DNA from: Nigrospora sphaerica
Taxonomy: Eukaryota > Ascomycota > Sordariomycetes > Amphisphaeriales > Apiosporaceae
Reading direction: 5' to 3'
DNA length: 64,000 nucleotides
Assembly: GCA_018287875.1 (NCBI GenBank)
Contig: JAGVVL010000001.1
Location: 4,526,001 to 4,590,000, forward strand
Shown here: one piece after another, positions 10,301 to 24,419 of the stretch
Position numbering within the stretch: position 1 is the stretch's first letter
How the letters are laid out: the number at the start of each line of letters is the position of its first letter
Translations under genes and position numbers: made by a program
Notes under the pieces: generated by a model
The model's database searches: none
What the model was told of the DNA's origin: nothing
What the model saw: the letters and a program-made list of their open reading frames with translations, nothing else

Positions 10301-13300
10301 GCAGCAGGATGAGTTCAAAATATCTTGGTTTGGAGATGGACCAGGCAGCGTCTGGACGAGTGGATGAATGCGAATGGCTCGTTGGACCGCTGGTCACCTG
10401 TAGAAGAGGGACCCTGCGTACTACTTAAGATGTCGCCGTCGCTATGGTACGAAGAAGCCAGTCTGCGAGTTAACCAGCATCCATAGAAGGCAGGTGCGGG
10501 CAGCCTGTCCCGTGGTCTCCCCGCCATGCGCATGCAAGTCCATACGGAAGCGGCAGCATTGGCTGTTGGGATGAGAAGGCGTGGGCGATGCGGGGGATTT
10601 GCGATGAAGCATGAGTGCGAACGTGGGACATTGTCGCAAACACTTGCCTCTATCCGGCGGATCTTTCCAGGATCCATGCATCGGGGTTCCTGACTCGTGC
10701 CAAGTGGTGGTTGTCATTACCTCCCAACGTCCCCGCTCCCCGTCTGTTGCACTCCAGTGAGTGCTCCTTGATTGCAAGGCCTTTATCCCTCCCTCTCTCT
10801 CCTTTTTCCCCCGGCCAGCCAGGCGAATGTGGCCACCGATAGCCAACATCTCTAATAGAGGCCTGCCCTTTTAGACGAGGCGTGCTTCCCCGTCGTCGCC
10901 ATATTGTGTAGATGCCCACCTCATGCCGAAGAACGCCGAGCCGCTTTCACGTCGTGCTGGAAGTCTTGCCCTAGCCCGCAACCGTCGACTCGTAGGGTGG
11001 CGAGTGATAGGATCCACATACCAGTGTCAGCTGTTAGCACTGTCGCTCTCCCATACCATGGCTTGGGATCGATTCTGCGCAAGGCAAAAGACTTCCGTGC
11101 TGATGCAGCGCACCCGGCTGTGACTTGGCCGTCATTTGGTAGGTCTCGAAACCATGGCAAACGCCCACGCCGTATTGGTCCATGCGTGACGCAAACGGCG
11201 ACGTGCCCTTTCCTGACTAGCATAGAGCGCGAGAACTGGCTCGCACAGGAAAAGCAAAACGAAGGCGAGACAGATCAACAGCCTCGAGGCGTGGATTTCC
11301 CTTCGCCATTTTTGCCTGTTCAGGAAGTCGGTGACGAAGGTGTCGTTAATGGTCTAGCTACTACTGCTATCTATCACTTGATGTTGCTGGTGACTGGGTT
11401 TCCGCCGGCCCCGTTTGATGCGACTTGACGCGGCCGTGATCCGGATGGGGCCGGCTCGATAGCGCCGGCACAGGCAGTAGTACCCTCCGCCGTCTTCTCA
11501 CAAGAACCTACGCCGCCCTCGGAAGCGGCGATTGGATTCGGCAATCTTGGCTGCACATGCGCGAGGGGCGCATGGTTGGGAAGACAGATCGCGCGTCGCA
11601 TTGGATCCCAAGGCCAGTTGCCACCCACGCCCCTAGAGCAACCGGCCCTAGGGATTGAGAGGTGTTAAATGTGATGTACCTTGATACCTACTTACCCAAG
11701 TAGGCAGGTCTATGTGTGCGGCGGCGGTTCCTCGTGCCCCCTCTCTGCCTCCCCACTACAGCAGGGACGGTATCGCTTTCCAGGCAGCCGCTGTCATCAT
11801 GCAGCATCAGGAAAAGGAAAGCAGCCGCTGCTCGCCAGACAGGCCTTTCCGACGTGTATCACCTTCCTCGGGGACAAGCACAGACGGTGGTGCTGGCTAA
11901 CTGGCCAGGCGACTGCTATAGGACGACGTGTATGCGGGGAGTGCGGAGGGCAGGCAGGCTATTGGTCGGCACCGACGGCTTGAGGTATGGTCGACTTGCA
12001 GCGAACCGCCGGACGGGCAGATCTCAGAACGGGCGGATGCAGAGATCCTCTTGTTCGTTGTGCGCGACGACCCTTACCCGGGCGGGACAATGCCCGTCGC
12101 CGGCGACGACGATCTGCCGAAAGGGCGCAGACCCGAGGGGTCTACAATGGGCGCGTGCGTCTGTAGCACCGAGTTACACACCACGGTTCTGCTCCCGCCG
12201 AAGAGGTACCTCCCCAGCAGCCGTGCCCTGGTCCCCAATGTGAGTAGACGCAGGCTGGCAACGACCGGCAGTGATAGTCTTCTAACTGGTTTCAACCAAA
12301 GCATGAGCGACGACGTACTTGCATGATCGCCTCCCCCCCCCCCTTCCCCCCGGCACCGGAAGACCTGTTGACGGGCGATAACTTCGCAGGCTGCAAGTGG
12401 CAAAGGAATGGCAGGCAAGCAGACGCCTCGGCCCCTGTCTCGGTTCCCGGTAGGCTGCATGTTGCCAATCATCAACCTCCTTCGTCCTCACGTACCCCAA
12501 GCCGTCTCGACTGACTGGACGCCTAGCCAAGGAGGCCGGGCTGGGCAAAACTGGACATATGTACTCGCAACTGCGTCGGAAAGGGCCCTTCGAGCATTCG
12601 TCAAGGACGCAACGAGGATGCTCTGGCCGGGAGCACTGCGGCGATCCGCCGTCAAATTGACGTCCAAGGCACAGGGATAATCGCCGGGTTTTTGACGTAC
12701 ATACATCGTGCGTAGCAGGCACCCAGGCCCCGGCTACCGCCACCCTCTCAAGCAAGTGGCAAGGACGAGGCGCCTGCCCTGTTCTCCTCGGGTAGTAATG
12801 AAGCTGACGGTGGTAGCAGCAGTGATCGTGATGACCAGCAGGCAGTGGGCTGCTGCGGGCCAGCACCGGCAGAACGGTGAGCGTCTTGTTCCGGTCGTGC
12901 ATATCCACGCGAACAGACGAGGCGATTCGTACGGATAGCCAGACCCCATGTTCGCCTTGAGGGATACACAAAAGAACCTGGCGCAACTCGGAAATCATTC
13001 GTGTGTGGTGTACAACGTCGACCAGCTTAACGCCACCAAGTGACCGAGCAAACAGTCGAACACCACGGGGACCATGGTACGGCTTGCGATAGATACTTGC
13101 CTACAAGTCAACCAGATGGCGACCCTTCTGAAAAACCGACGAAGCTGTAAGCGGCCTGACCAGACTGCCAGCCGAGGTAGACTGGTGCTTGTCTTTGCCG
13201 CCGTTCTGGGTCGGATGGGCAAACGACGAACGTCGAACCTCTCTCGCCACGAAGCAAGGGAGTCGTCAAGATCCTGCACATGGCGCCTTACACAAACAGT

Positions 13301-15477
13301 AGGGAGTAAGACCCGGACGTAGTACGTTGTCCGACCGAGCCGTAGCTGGCCCCAACAGTCTCGCTCCCCTCCTTGCCCGTTTGGTCGTACTATACGCCGT
13401 CGGCCGTCAGCGATCGTCAGTGTTTTACGGGGCGGAGTTGACGTGACAGTATCTTGAAGCATAGCATGGGCGTGGGAATGCAATCCCACTGTATGCACGC
13501 AGAGGCTTGTCAGCCCCTACAACAAACCCTTTCTCCCAGGCCAGACAGCCAATAAGTGTTGGTGACGAGGGCGCGTTGTCTGGTACCGACGTATGGCCAC
13601 CGAGCTCGCCCCATGGAAATCGTGCCACCAGTGCAGTGCCCTTCCCGGTCGTGCCCGGTGTTGCCAGGAGCAAATACGAGTGGCAGCCCCCAATCCTCTC
13701 ACATCCCCGGAATGACATGTCAAAGTTCTCCGAACCTCAGTGCAACCCAGCAGTGACGTATTGGGGCTGCTGTTCATGGGTCGGCGGGCGGTGCTGGCCC
13801 GCATCACATGCCATGTGAAAAAGAGACGAGAGGACCAAGCCGTGGCCGCTGTCAGGCCAGCACGCCCGTAGCACGTACAGATGCGCCCATACTTGGGTAA
13901 AGGAGGGCATCTCGGAATCTTGGTGAATCCCACCCGTACGCCCCCGACAAGAGGCGGATGCAGACCATGGCTCGTTGGAGGCCCACGCCCATTTACTTGA
14001 TACACGACATACAGCCCGCCCCCAAACAACACCGAGGTTCAATCTGCAAATCCCGATCGAGCCAACCCCCCTCGGTGTCTGTACTGTGCATTCATGTACG
14101 TCCTGGGTACTCTGCGCGACAGGGCGAACTAGTGCCCTTGCCCCCCCCCCTTTCGCCGTCCCCGCCGGTCTAGCGAAGCGACACTGCCTGGAGCGCTGCT
14201 ACGGTACCACGGAAAAAGCTGAGATCGTGCCCGGGCTCGCCCAAGCTATCAGTCCATGCTCGCTGCCGGATCGGGCCACCCAAAGTACTACGCTCACGGG
14301 ATCGATTCGGAGATGGCGCCGTTAGATTGGTGGCAACGATGCCAGCCCGGATCTCTACTCCCAAGCAACCGCTCTCATTGGGCGAGGCGGTTCTTGGTGC
14401 TCACTGAGCCATCTACTACTAGATTTCGATCCTCGGCCCAGGCCCACGTCTTGGGATGGCTGTCGCCCAGCGGGCATAAAGGGTTACGCCGGTGCGCGCT
14501 GTTGCTGGTTGCTGTATACGGTAGGCCTGGCCGACCAGGCAGCACTGGTATGAAGTCTGTAGCGCGGGCGTTGCATCGAACCCGGAGAGCCATTTGTCTC
14601 GTCTCCATTACGCTAACAGGAGGCCAGAGATCTGCATGGCGAAGAATCTGGAAGAGGATGTGGGTGCACGCCTGTGGTTGTCCAAGAGGCATAGCAGGCT
14701 CTGGTAGGAGGGCGGGGTGGCATGGGCGGACTCGCCCGCCCATGTCATGCTATTTACGGCACCATTATAACATAAAGGTAAGCTGGCTAGATGGACGGAT
14801 GGTAGGATGGGAAGACTCGGGCTTGGACCCCTATCCGGAGATGGCGTAAGCATCACGTTGCCTTGCAATGGCAGGCCACGGTCACATTTATGCCACAGAC
14901 TTGCCGGCATCGGGGACTTCCATCTATCGACCGTGCGGAGAGGAAAGAGGAGTAGGATGGGGGATGAGCAATGGAAAAGATAACTCACGGGTGGGGGGAA
15001 GGCAATGGTAGAGAAGAGAGGAGAACAGCCGGCTTCCTGGTGCCTGGGCAGGCATTTGGGGCAGCGGCGGATGCGACGCTGTAAACGTGTCGCCGTGCCG
15101 CCGCCAGGTAGGTTATGCTGGTTGACTGCCAGTGGCTCTCGCCTGGTCCGGCAACCAGCCGCATGCGTCGCTGGGAAGAGGAAGAAACAAAGAGAAGGAC
15201 GCTGTGGGAGCTCTGCTGACCGTCGGCCCCCCGTTTCAGGTTGACCGTCCACCATGCCACGACTGACAAGCTGCCCGCGCGCGGCGCCATTGTTAGCCGA
15301 AGACCATGTCATACCCAACGAGCGATGTGACCATGCCCTTGCCCTTCGACTTACCATAGTCAGATCGTCCGTCTGGCCCTAGGGGTATGTCAAAAGGTAG
15401 CGGCTGACTGGCTGACTGAGGGTATGGACGTACGTCAACTGCCTCCTTCTCCTCCTTTCCTCTCCCTCTGGCCTTAT

Positions 15478-15493
15478 CCCCCCCCCCCCCCCC
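15478..15493. repeat. C homopolymer (16)
   Basis: Uninterrupted run of 16 C in intergenic DNA, one of several long C/G runs in this window. Confidence 0.9.
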
Positions 15494-18400
15494 GGGTCTC
15501 ACACCGGCCCTGGCGGCCCGGCTGGTCGTTGTGAGGCCGGGATTGACCGTGGGGGCTGGTCCCTCCCAGTCTGCTCCGGCGGCCGAGGGCGCGCGAGGAC
15601 AAAGGAGCGGTCTGACGACCCTGCCGGGTTGGGGACGGGAGGCTCCAGTGCGGACGATCAGCAGCCAGCGGGTGACGACGGTGTTGCTGGGTCTGGTTGG
15701 GCTCGTGGTGCCGCGTAAAGGCTTTGTGAGGGTTGGCTGCTGGCCAGCCATGAAACGCCAGGGCCCGGGGACGATGTTGGGGCCACGTCGGAGAAGAAAC
15801 ATGGATCCGGCAACGCCGACGACAGGCCTGCTTTCGCGTGCTATTCGTGTGAAAGCATTGGGGACTTTTCTGCCGCTTCACAGGGCCGGCAACACGTATA
15901 CGTACAGCGAACCACCTCTCACATACCTAGACCCTGCAATGCGTGAGGGACACCTTGTGCGTGGGCCAGCCATCATGGTGGGGAGATCAGTTCGTTCGGG
16001 AAGGCGGGCTGGTCGTTGGTTCTTACAGGCCTGGGACCAAGTACGCAGGCGCTACTTGACCGAACCCGCATCGGCACGAAGGAATGACTGTTGCTGTGTG
16101 CCCCCATCGCAAAGTACTTTGCGTAGGATAGGTATCCGACCCCCTACCGGAGGGCCCCGTTCATACCGAAGGGTCCCCTCCACCTGGGAATCTTGTGCGG
16201 AGTATCCCATCCGAGCTACGTACATACATGGGGGTCCTCAATCGCCCCTACACAACGTAGCCGGCCCCAAGCGCGGCAAAGGCCAAGCTGGTTGGAGGTT
16301 AGGCAGCCCACAGGGTATGAGCAGATGGTATGGACCGGATCTCGAGAAAAGAAAAAAAAAGGAAAGAAAAAGGTGTCGAGCCGCACCTGGTCCAATAATG
16401 TGGTACGCCGGTGACCAGGGTCTCCGTCGTCGTGCCATCTGGGCGGACGAGGCAGGGAAGGCAATGGCAAAGGCCAGAAGGGGCAGCAAGTCCGAGGGAC
16501 CGGCACATGCATCGCGACTCGCATTGGGACTGGCGGGCTTGACGTGTTTTGTTATCGTGGTTCACCAGCAGCGGCGTCCGATGCGTGCATAGATGCGCAG
16601 AGATGGACGTGCATTGCATATGGCCAATGCCAAGCAGGCGACAGAACGAATACGGGGGTGGTTCGCAGAGGGCCAATCGGTAACGAATGTAGCGAATAGG
16701 CAGACACCGTCCGCGGCGCCCGACTTTCATACAACTACCTACCTCTTACTTACCTGAGTACGTTGTATACCTCTTGACTCCCAGCCAGCCGGGATGCGTG
16801 GTTGGTATGTGGACACCCCTGCGCGATATGCGCACCCGTGCCTACTTCTTGATCCAGAAGGAAGCCAGTAATTGAAGGACTGTGTGCGTGGGAAAGGTAC
16901 GCGTTCGAAGTAGGCAAGTACCTCTGTTAACCACTTAGGAGGGAGGCAGGCAGCCGTGTTAGCTGCACGACCCAAGTATTTCGTAGTGTACCGACCGGTA
17001 TCACAAGTGCTCGAAAAAGTACATAGGTACCTAGTGACCTAGGTTTACAGGCCACTTTCCATGCCGCGAATGCCACGACGCCGCTCGAGCGGGCGGGGCG
17101 GGTCGAAACAGTAACCACGTGCCGGTTGGCCGTTCGCTTCCGTGGTTCAATCCGTCGATACGGGCTACCTAATCTGCTCTGGAAACTAATGGTACCGCCA
17201 TGCCCATCCGAGCCGCCGCCGCCGTTTTTTCGCTAGTGCTAGAGATGGCGCCGGGCCCCGGTACGCTCATCTCCTGCGACGACGGCAGCGAAGGCCAATC
17301 CTCATCTCCCGCGCCCATGTTCGGGCGGAGGGAAAGGCGCCCTGTGTCCGGTTGGCAGAGAGGAGGAGTACCTCGAGACGGGGGGGAAGACCCAGCAGGG
17401 CGACTTCCGACGGTGGGTTGATCGGCCTCGGTCCCAGGGCTGCCACTCTTGTGGGCTGGCAGACTCATGGGGCGCACACACACAACACACACAAATATGG
17501 GATGCGCCCAAACACATGGGCATGCCGACCACAGGCATCCCTACACGTACGCACACATGCACCCAACCGCACTACTACCAAACTACACGAACTACGTTGA
17601 GTGGGAGAAAAGCACAGCTGGATCACCAATTCAACCGGCCCAGCCGGCCGACCTTCTGGAAGAAATCCATCTCTGGGGCCCGGTCGCAGAGCTCCGCCCG
17701 TCATCTCGTCCCGGCTCGTGGATGGACGGCACTCACCGTGAACAGAACGAGGGCCCGCTTCAGGTTTCAGGCCACCGTCCTGCTGGTCGTTCTGCGCCTG
17801 CCGAGGGTGCCAAGTAAGTGGGGAAAGAGCAAAAGACGATGTCGTCCGCGCCTTCCGACCTGTCAAAACCAACCGAAAAGCAACTCAAACCCAGAAAAAC
17901 GGCCGCGTCTCCACCAGCCCATGCAATGCTGCGTAGGGAGCCATGTACGTGTACGACGGTGGTATGGAGGGACGGACGCTTGATGCAGTGTGATGTGGTG
18001 GTGGTGATGTTGATGTTGTTTTTATGCGTGTGTCAAAAAGTAGCTCTGTCTTTTGTGCCGGTGCCACGGCGGAGCCGGTACGACGACGAGATCCATTGCC
18101 CGTCTTGAATACCGCCCCGGAGACATGGTGCTGCATAGCGAGTGCATAGTATGAAGAAGGTTCAGACACGACGGGCACCCTGAGCCCAAAGACGTACTCT
18201 TCCAAGGGGGACCGACCGGCCGGACGGGAAAGGAGCAACGGGGCGGCGCTCTGCACGTGCCGCGCCAGGGTGGGAGTATTGGACTCGGTCGGTGAAGTTA
18301 GCATCAAACCTTACGCACTTAGGTAAGAGGTGACTAAGGCAAAAATACTTGGGTAATAGCACTGTATGGTAGAGCCTTAAGCTAAGTAAGCCATCACGTT

Positions 18401-21400
18401 GATGCTCCGTACCCAGAGTACTTGGGCATACCTGCCTCATTCTACGTACATAGGCACCCAAGTAAGCATTACATAAATAGCTACCCGGACAGTTCGACAC
18501 TTCGCGCCTCGCAGCCCCTCCGGCGGGCGGCAGCAAATGATGACTCAAGATGAGCCACTGTGGCGGGCATGGGATACTAAGGACTGCGGCTACGACTATT
18601 TCTCTACGCCTCCAGACGGACGCATCCAAGCCAGGTACCTACCTGCCTGAGCAAGAAGACTGGCTGTCCTTTTCGCACGAGGTATAACAGTGGTATATAT
18701 CTTGGGCTGTGAGTCCGGGTTGGTTCCTCTCCTAGCCCTGTCGTCCACGGGTCGCGACAGGGTAAGCCTGGTGTGAGGCCATACGCCAAGTTGGCTGGCT
18801 GGCAGTACTGCGTACTGCTACTCTATGTACTAGGGAAGCTCCCCTACTTATCGTACTTTACCTGCTGCTCCATATTGCTTTCTTGTACCTAGGTAGGTAC
18901 TATATATGTAGCGGTCAATATCCACCGACGGGGGCATGAATGGTACTTGCCGAGCGATTGGTGATAATAGAAAGGGCCCTTGGAGGTGCTCCGCCCCACC
19001 CCGTCTCTCTCACTCTCTAACTCTCGCTCGCTCGCTCTCTCCCCCTTGCCTTCCTCCTACGCCTGCCTCCGACTGCCTAACCCGAGGTGAAAAGTACCTC
19101 ACCCATGTCCCGTACGCCTGCAGGGAATAGATCGTCTACCCGTCACATCTCACCGATCTCCGGCTCGCGATCAAGCGAATCTTGCTTACTCCCGCGCCCA
19201 GAGCGTCCGGCCTGTTTCGTCGCGTGGCCGCCCACGTCGCTGCTCCGGCCCTCTTCTGTACATCTACCGAGACCCCCCCCCCTTCCCCCCGGACCGCTGC
19301 GTGCGACTTTCCTCGCACACGTATGCATACTCATATTCTCCGTGGTAATGCCAGCTGCTTGCACGTATATGCAGACATAGGGGTGGGCACTCTTGGCCGA
19401 TGAAGCGTCCACGATCAGTTAGATCTGAGGCAGGGGGAGCTCAGACAAATGAAAGGGGGAGAGAGAAAAAGAGGCAGAGGTAAAGAGAGAGACAGAGGGA
19501 GGGAGAGGAGGGAGGGGGCAGAGAAAAAGCCCATTCACACCCCGACCCATGCCGCAATGCCTGAGACGAGCCAATTCCCAAGGGCTCTGGACAGCCCTCG
19601 AGCAATGCCGCATCCTTCGGCAGTTCCATGGTGTCACTTTTCTCTCCCCGCCAACGCGCCACGCCAGGCCTGTCCCTGTCATTGCTATTCCGGTACTCCG
19701 CAGTAGCACAGGGTGATGCCGATAGGTGTCCGGCCCCAGGGTGACATGGTCACTCACGGCAGCACTCTCCGAATCGCATCACACCACGGGACCCTCTGTG
19801 TCGAAGCGATCGGATTCCCACACCGGACAAACCCAAACTGGGCCCTTCGACAACTGGCCTGAACCCGGCAGGAATGGGGCTCCCTCCTCTCCATTCTCTT
19901 CGATAGCTCCAAGGCGACAAGTGGTTCCCGCCCACCCCCCCCTCTCTCCTCCCCCTCCCCGGCTAGTCAATCATGCCTGCCAGCCTCCCTGGTCGACAAT
20001 GTTTTTATTATGCTTGTTTCCTAAAGGCCTCGGCTTCCTCTCACGAATGCGGCAAGGACCTCGCGGTCCTGTGCGTACCGCCTGCGCGCGTGTGCGTGTG
20101 TGCGCGCGGAAACCGACCACGTGCGCGCGCAGCATATGCTGTTTAGCCGCGGTGCGCTTCGACGAGGCGGCTGCGACTGGCAGGGCGTGGCGTGGAGTGG
20201 CAAGGCTTGTGCTGAATCGGGTTCCGGGGTATCTCGGCTCGCGATCTCTGATCGGATCTGAATCGAATCGGATCTGAGGAGAAAAGGGGGGGGGGGCTCG
20301 GCGCTCCCCTAAGCCGGCAATCTCTGCACAATACGCCCGCCATCTAGGATCAAAAACCCCCTCCGATCCTGCCCTCGCCCCCTCCCATAATGGCAGCCAC
20401 CTGACGGGAGTCCGGTATACGCTTCTACATGCGACGCCTTACACTCCAACTGCCGTGCGCCCGACGTGCCTTGCTCCCAGATGATACAGCGGCACTGTGG
20501 CAACGTCGCGTCTATGCATTGCGAGTAGCTGGCGGATCGCCAGAGAGGGGGCAGGGAGTTGGAGCAGCCCAATCCAAGGGAGGGGGAGGGGAGGTAATCG
20601 CCATTTGCGAGACGGGGCGTGTTGCGGCGAATACCCCTGTCTGCCCTTCCCTCATCTGGCTATTGACATGGTAGCAACTGCGTGTGCACGCATGATGCTC
20701 AGGGGAGTCCCGGCGCCTACTTGCGTGCTCAATGACCAAGTATAGGCCATGTATCTCCTTCCACGAGGCCGGCGGCTGGCTAAGATCGGACCAACAGATG
20801 AGAGATGGCAAGAGCTGCAGCACACAAGGAGGCACCTTGACTATACAACGCCGATTGGGAAGCACGTACCCATTCATACCCCCCAGATACATATCACCCC
20901 TGTTGGTACGCTAGCATGTCCATGGCCTCCGTGCATGAACGTACATCGGTATGCAACTGGCTACGTACTTACCCAAGCACGCCGACCTTGTTGGTATCTG
21001 AGATGGCAGTGCAACAGCAGGGCCGGCGGTCCCCAGGTCCCCACGAAGCTCGATGAGCAGGGAGTGGGCCCCCTCCCCTTGCAGGTGCGCCATGAATGTA
21101 GGCACGAGGCAGACAGGGCAGAGTATCGCAGGGCACGGCACAGCAAAGCAGGGCGCACTAGGGCATCCAAGCCGAGGACGGCATATGTGGCTAGGCTGCT
21201 GTGCCGTGACGGTGCGGCCGGCCGATGAGCATGTTTGTGTGCCGGCACAAAGCATGGCCACCGAGAACAGGCAGTGTCGACAGGGGCCCGGCAGGGCGGT
21301 GGCCGCTTTCCATTGGCTACGACGCCACTGACGGCGGCCCGGGAATCAAGATCTTGGAGGTTGCAGCAGAGCGGGGCTGGTTAAGGAGCAGTAGCAAGTA

Positions 21401-21976
21401 TGGAGGAAGCGAAAGAATGATGGAGGATGGAGAGCGGATGAGAGAGGTACAGAGAGAGAGAGAGGCCTGGATCAGTCAACAGGAGGAGTTGAGCCCGCAG
21501 AAGAGGCCACACGTACGCGTAATGCGTGCCTATGTGTAGATACGTACTGCTTGGATGACTACGTACAACAGACCCGCCTGGTGACCTGTCACATATGGCC
21601 TTTTCGCCGTGCATCATCCAACGGGCGGTTGCCGCATCCATTCCGCGTAGCCTCGGCGTGTTCTCACCGTGGTCGTTGGGGAGGGCGGCGTCAGCGGGAA
21701 CCTGAAGGCTGCAAGGACGCCACGGCGGCCGACGCACACCCCCCAGCCGGGTCCCCTTGGATCTAGTTGTATTGCTAGATAATTGCCATCAGCATCGTGG
21801 TCCTGGGACGACCCAAACTCGGCTTTGGTCCGGCGCAGGTCAGATCCAATCTTGCCCGGAGGCCGGGCCGGGCAGGGCGGCATCTCGCAAAGGTCGAGCC
21901 CGGGGACCACTTAGTCCGGAGTATGTGATACGAAGTGGCGCGTATTGTGAACACACTTGTGGGTGCGTATGTGTGT

Positions 21977-22006
21977 GGGGGGGGTTAGGGGGGGTTAGGG
22001 GGGGTT
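21977..22006 (+). repeat. telomere-like G-rich repeat
   Basis: Three G-blocks of seven or more separated by TTA, followed by TT. The unit resembles a fungal TTAGGG telomere repeat with an expanded G run. It could form a G-quadruplex. It lies inside the chromosome arm, in gene-free DNA. Confidence 0.8.
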
Positions 22007-22253
22007 CTCTTTCTCGTGGCAGGGAAAGGGCAGCATCACGTCGCCCGACGTCATCTGCGCTAACCAATTCCTCCCGGGGGAGGGCGTGATCAGTCACGCT
22101 GGGCCAAAGGGAACACGGGTGTGAGGGTAAGCTGGGCCCCGGTGTACGCCAAAGGAAGCGCTGCAGAGAACCATCAACCATGGAGGGCTTTTCCACCCAG
22201 CAGGAAAAAGCGACCCAGCCGGGAAGGTTTACCCGGATGGGTCTCTCCCTTAT

Positions 22254-22256
<3 letters not shown>

Positions 22257-22295
<39 letters not shown>
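22257..22295 (+). repeat. CT dinucleotide microsatellite
   Basis: About 20 uninterrupted CT units in intergenic DNA. It is followed within 20 bp by CTGTCTCTCCC and a C homopolymer, making a roughly 75-bp pyrimidine tract. Confidence 0.95.
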
Positions 22296-22297
<2 letters not shown>

Positions 22298-23037
22298 GGC
22301 AGGTCTCTGTCTCTCCCACCCCCCCCCCCCTCCCAAAAGGACGGCGCGCGAATCCATCGCTCGCGCTCCCATCTAAGCGTCCTCCACCACGGGCGACCGG
22401 GGGAAGGGTGGTCCCGCCCTGCAGCTTTTTCAAGCCTAGTCAGTCGTATTTTCCCCGTCTTTGAAAAGGGCCGCGAGAGGGCCCTTGCCCATTTTCATCT
22501 GCCGAAATGACACCTGTTGGGGGGTGACGATGGCTACCCAGATGCTGCAAGGATGACCGATACATGTCTCCTTCGTGCCCTCTCCACGCCTTTCCCTTCC
22601 CTCCATCTCTCTCCTTCTCTATTTCCTCGCCCCCCACCCCTTCTGCCCCCCGTCCACGTGCTTTTTCATATTTCTGGCAGGCCAAGTACCGTTATGTAGG
22701 TGCCAAAAGTAGTCAAGTCAACCCGGCCGTGGCCTATTTCTAGCCGGCAAGAGAAAGGGGAGGAAGGGACGTGGTTGGCTTGGGATAGACGTTCGCGGGC
22801 GGGAAGGAATTCGCGAGTGCCGGCGGTCGTTGGGACCCTAGTCTCGGGCGATACGGACAAGAATCGTTCGGTCATTCGACGGTTGGTAGTGCGGGGCCGG
22901 CGGAAGAAAGAAAGGAAGAGATAGGGAGAGACAGAGAGAAAGAAAGAGCCATGCCCTATCTCGATCTCTTTTTTCGCCGTCGGCGCATGGCACGGCGAGT
23001 CTGGCGCGCCCGCGTCGCCGCCGCTTGCGAAGCAACA

Positions 23038-23055
23038 CCCCCCCCCCCCCCCCCC
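23038..23055. repeat. C homopolymer (18)
   Basis: Run of 18 C in intergenic DNA, the longest homopolymer I noticed in the window. Confidence 0.9.
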
Positions 23056-24111
23056 AATTCTCAGCCTTCCACGCGCTGCCCGTTTTCCGGCCTGGCAGGC
23101 CCCTCGACAGGCGGCGATCGACTTCCGTCGGGTGACTTGACTAGCGTTGACAGCGGACAACCTAAGCAAGCAGACTAGCATGGATTCTAAGAGAGGGAGG
23201 TATATCTAAATGGTCATGATGTAGCTGGTCCGTACCTCGATCCCACCATGCCTCCTCCTCCCCCACTCCTTACCGACGCATCTTACGAGCTCGCCCCCTT
23301 TCACGCCCACGTACGAAAGAAAAAAAAAGGCCCAATATCCATACATCTATTCATCCGGACTCCGGTTTGCCCCTACGAATAAAAATACAAATACCCGCTT
23401 CCGGTCTGTTGGACCGGGGGGGGGGGATTGGACGGAATGGATACAACCTATTTGTGGCCTGAGGTGGGCCATCGACAAGATACGACTAGCAGGACCAGTA
23501 ACGAGGCTGCAGCGGAATCGACCTCGATTTGACCATTCACGGATGCTTACATGAGACACGTATCGAGCCCGGCCGACGGGCAGGCGCCATGATTGACTGT
23601 CTCGTCATTTTAAAATCAAAGCGATGTGACGGTGCCCCACCGAAGATCTCGCAGTCGCATCTGGAAGCGATGCTCTGCGTCTCTTCATTTCCATTCATCC
23701 GTTCCATCTCCCACTACCACCCCCTACGCAGCCTGGGACGGAGGAGAGGGGGCTATACAAATAGTACCATCCGGCCCGGGCGTGGGATGGGGGGTTGGTG
23801 GTGGGTGTGGGGGGGGGGAGAGGGAGAAGGAGAAGAGGAGGAGGAGGGGAGAAGGGGGAATGGTAACCTTGTGAAATGTTCCCTTTTGGGACAGAGGGAG
23901 GTTTACTACGCGCCCGGCAGGCAAATTCATCATGTGTGTATTTTACATGCGAATAGGCATATTCGTAGGCACGTAGGGTAGACCTACATACATATGGTGC
24001 CGTGCCGTGCCGTGCCATGTCCATGTCTATATTCACAAGCCCTGGCCACGGGTTGACCAACTGGCTACCTCTACTACGTACATAGTAACCGACTCACCAC
24101 ATATACCCATG

Positions 24112-24193
24112 CCCCGGTGCCCCCATGCCCTTGCCCTTGCCCTTGCCCATGCTCATGCCCATGCCTCATGCCCATGCCTCATGCTCATGCCAC
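24112..24193 (+). repeat. degenerate minisatellite, CCCATGC / CCCTTGC units
   Basis: About a dozen tandem 6-8 bp units built from CCCATGC, CCCTTGC and CTCATGC variants. It is intergenic and not part of any gene I can support. Confidence 0.8.
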
Positions 24194-24419
24194 AACCGGC
24201 CGGCTTGCCATGTCACGGATGATGGGTTGTGGTGTCAACTTCACCGGCGGGTAACATGCCGATGACAGCGGAAGCGGGTCACAGCGAGCCAGTCCAGGTC
24301 CACAACACAAAAGCCCCGCAGTAACCGAAGAAAACAAGGTACGATACATACTTTGGTAGCCCACCCGCCGCGCAGTTGGCAACCCGGATAGCGAAGGGAA
24401 AGCCTCCTCGTCCCGATCG

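Noticed and set aside
12282..12998. 238-codon open frame on the minus strand
   Set aside because: Overlapped on the plus strand by frames of similar length; composition rich in Arg, Ser and Cys with no recognisable domain.
14608..15357. 249-codon open frame on the minus strand
   Set aside because: Random-like composition, no motif, no supporting exon structure.
15531..16592. 353-codon open frame on the plus strand
   Set aside because: Longest frame in the gene-free region, but Arg/Gly/Pro/Ser-rich with no motif, domain or splice partner, and overlapped by several frames on the other strand. GC-rich DNA yields such frames by chance. A homology search with a hit, or RNA-seq, would reverse this.
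16895..16915. GTTCGAAG, possible tRNA T-loop
   Set aside because: The flanking bases do not form a T-stem, and no acceptor stem can be built.
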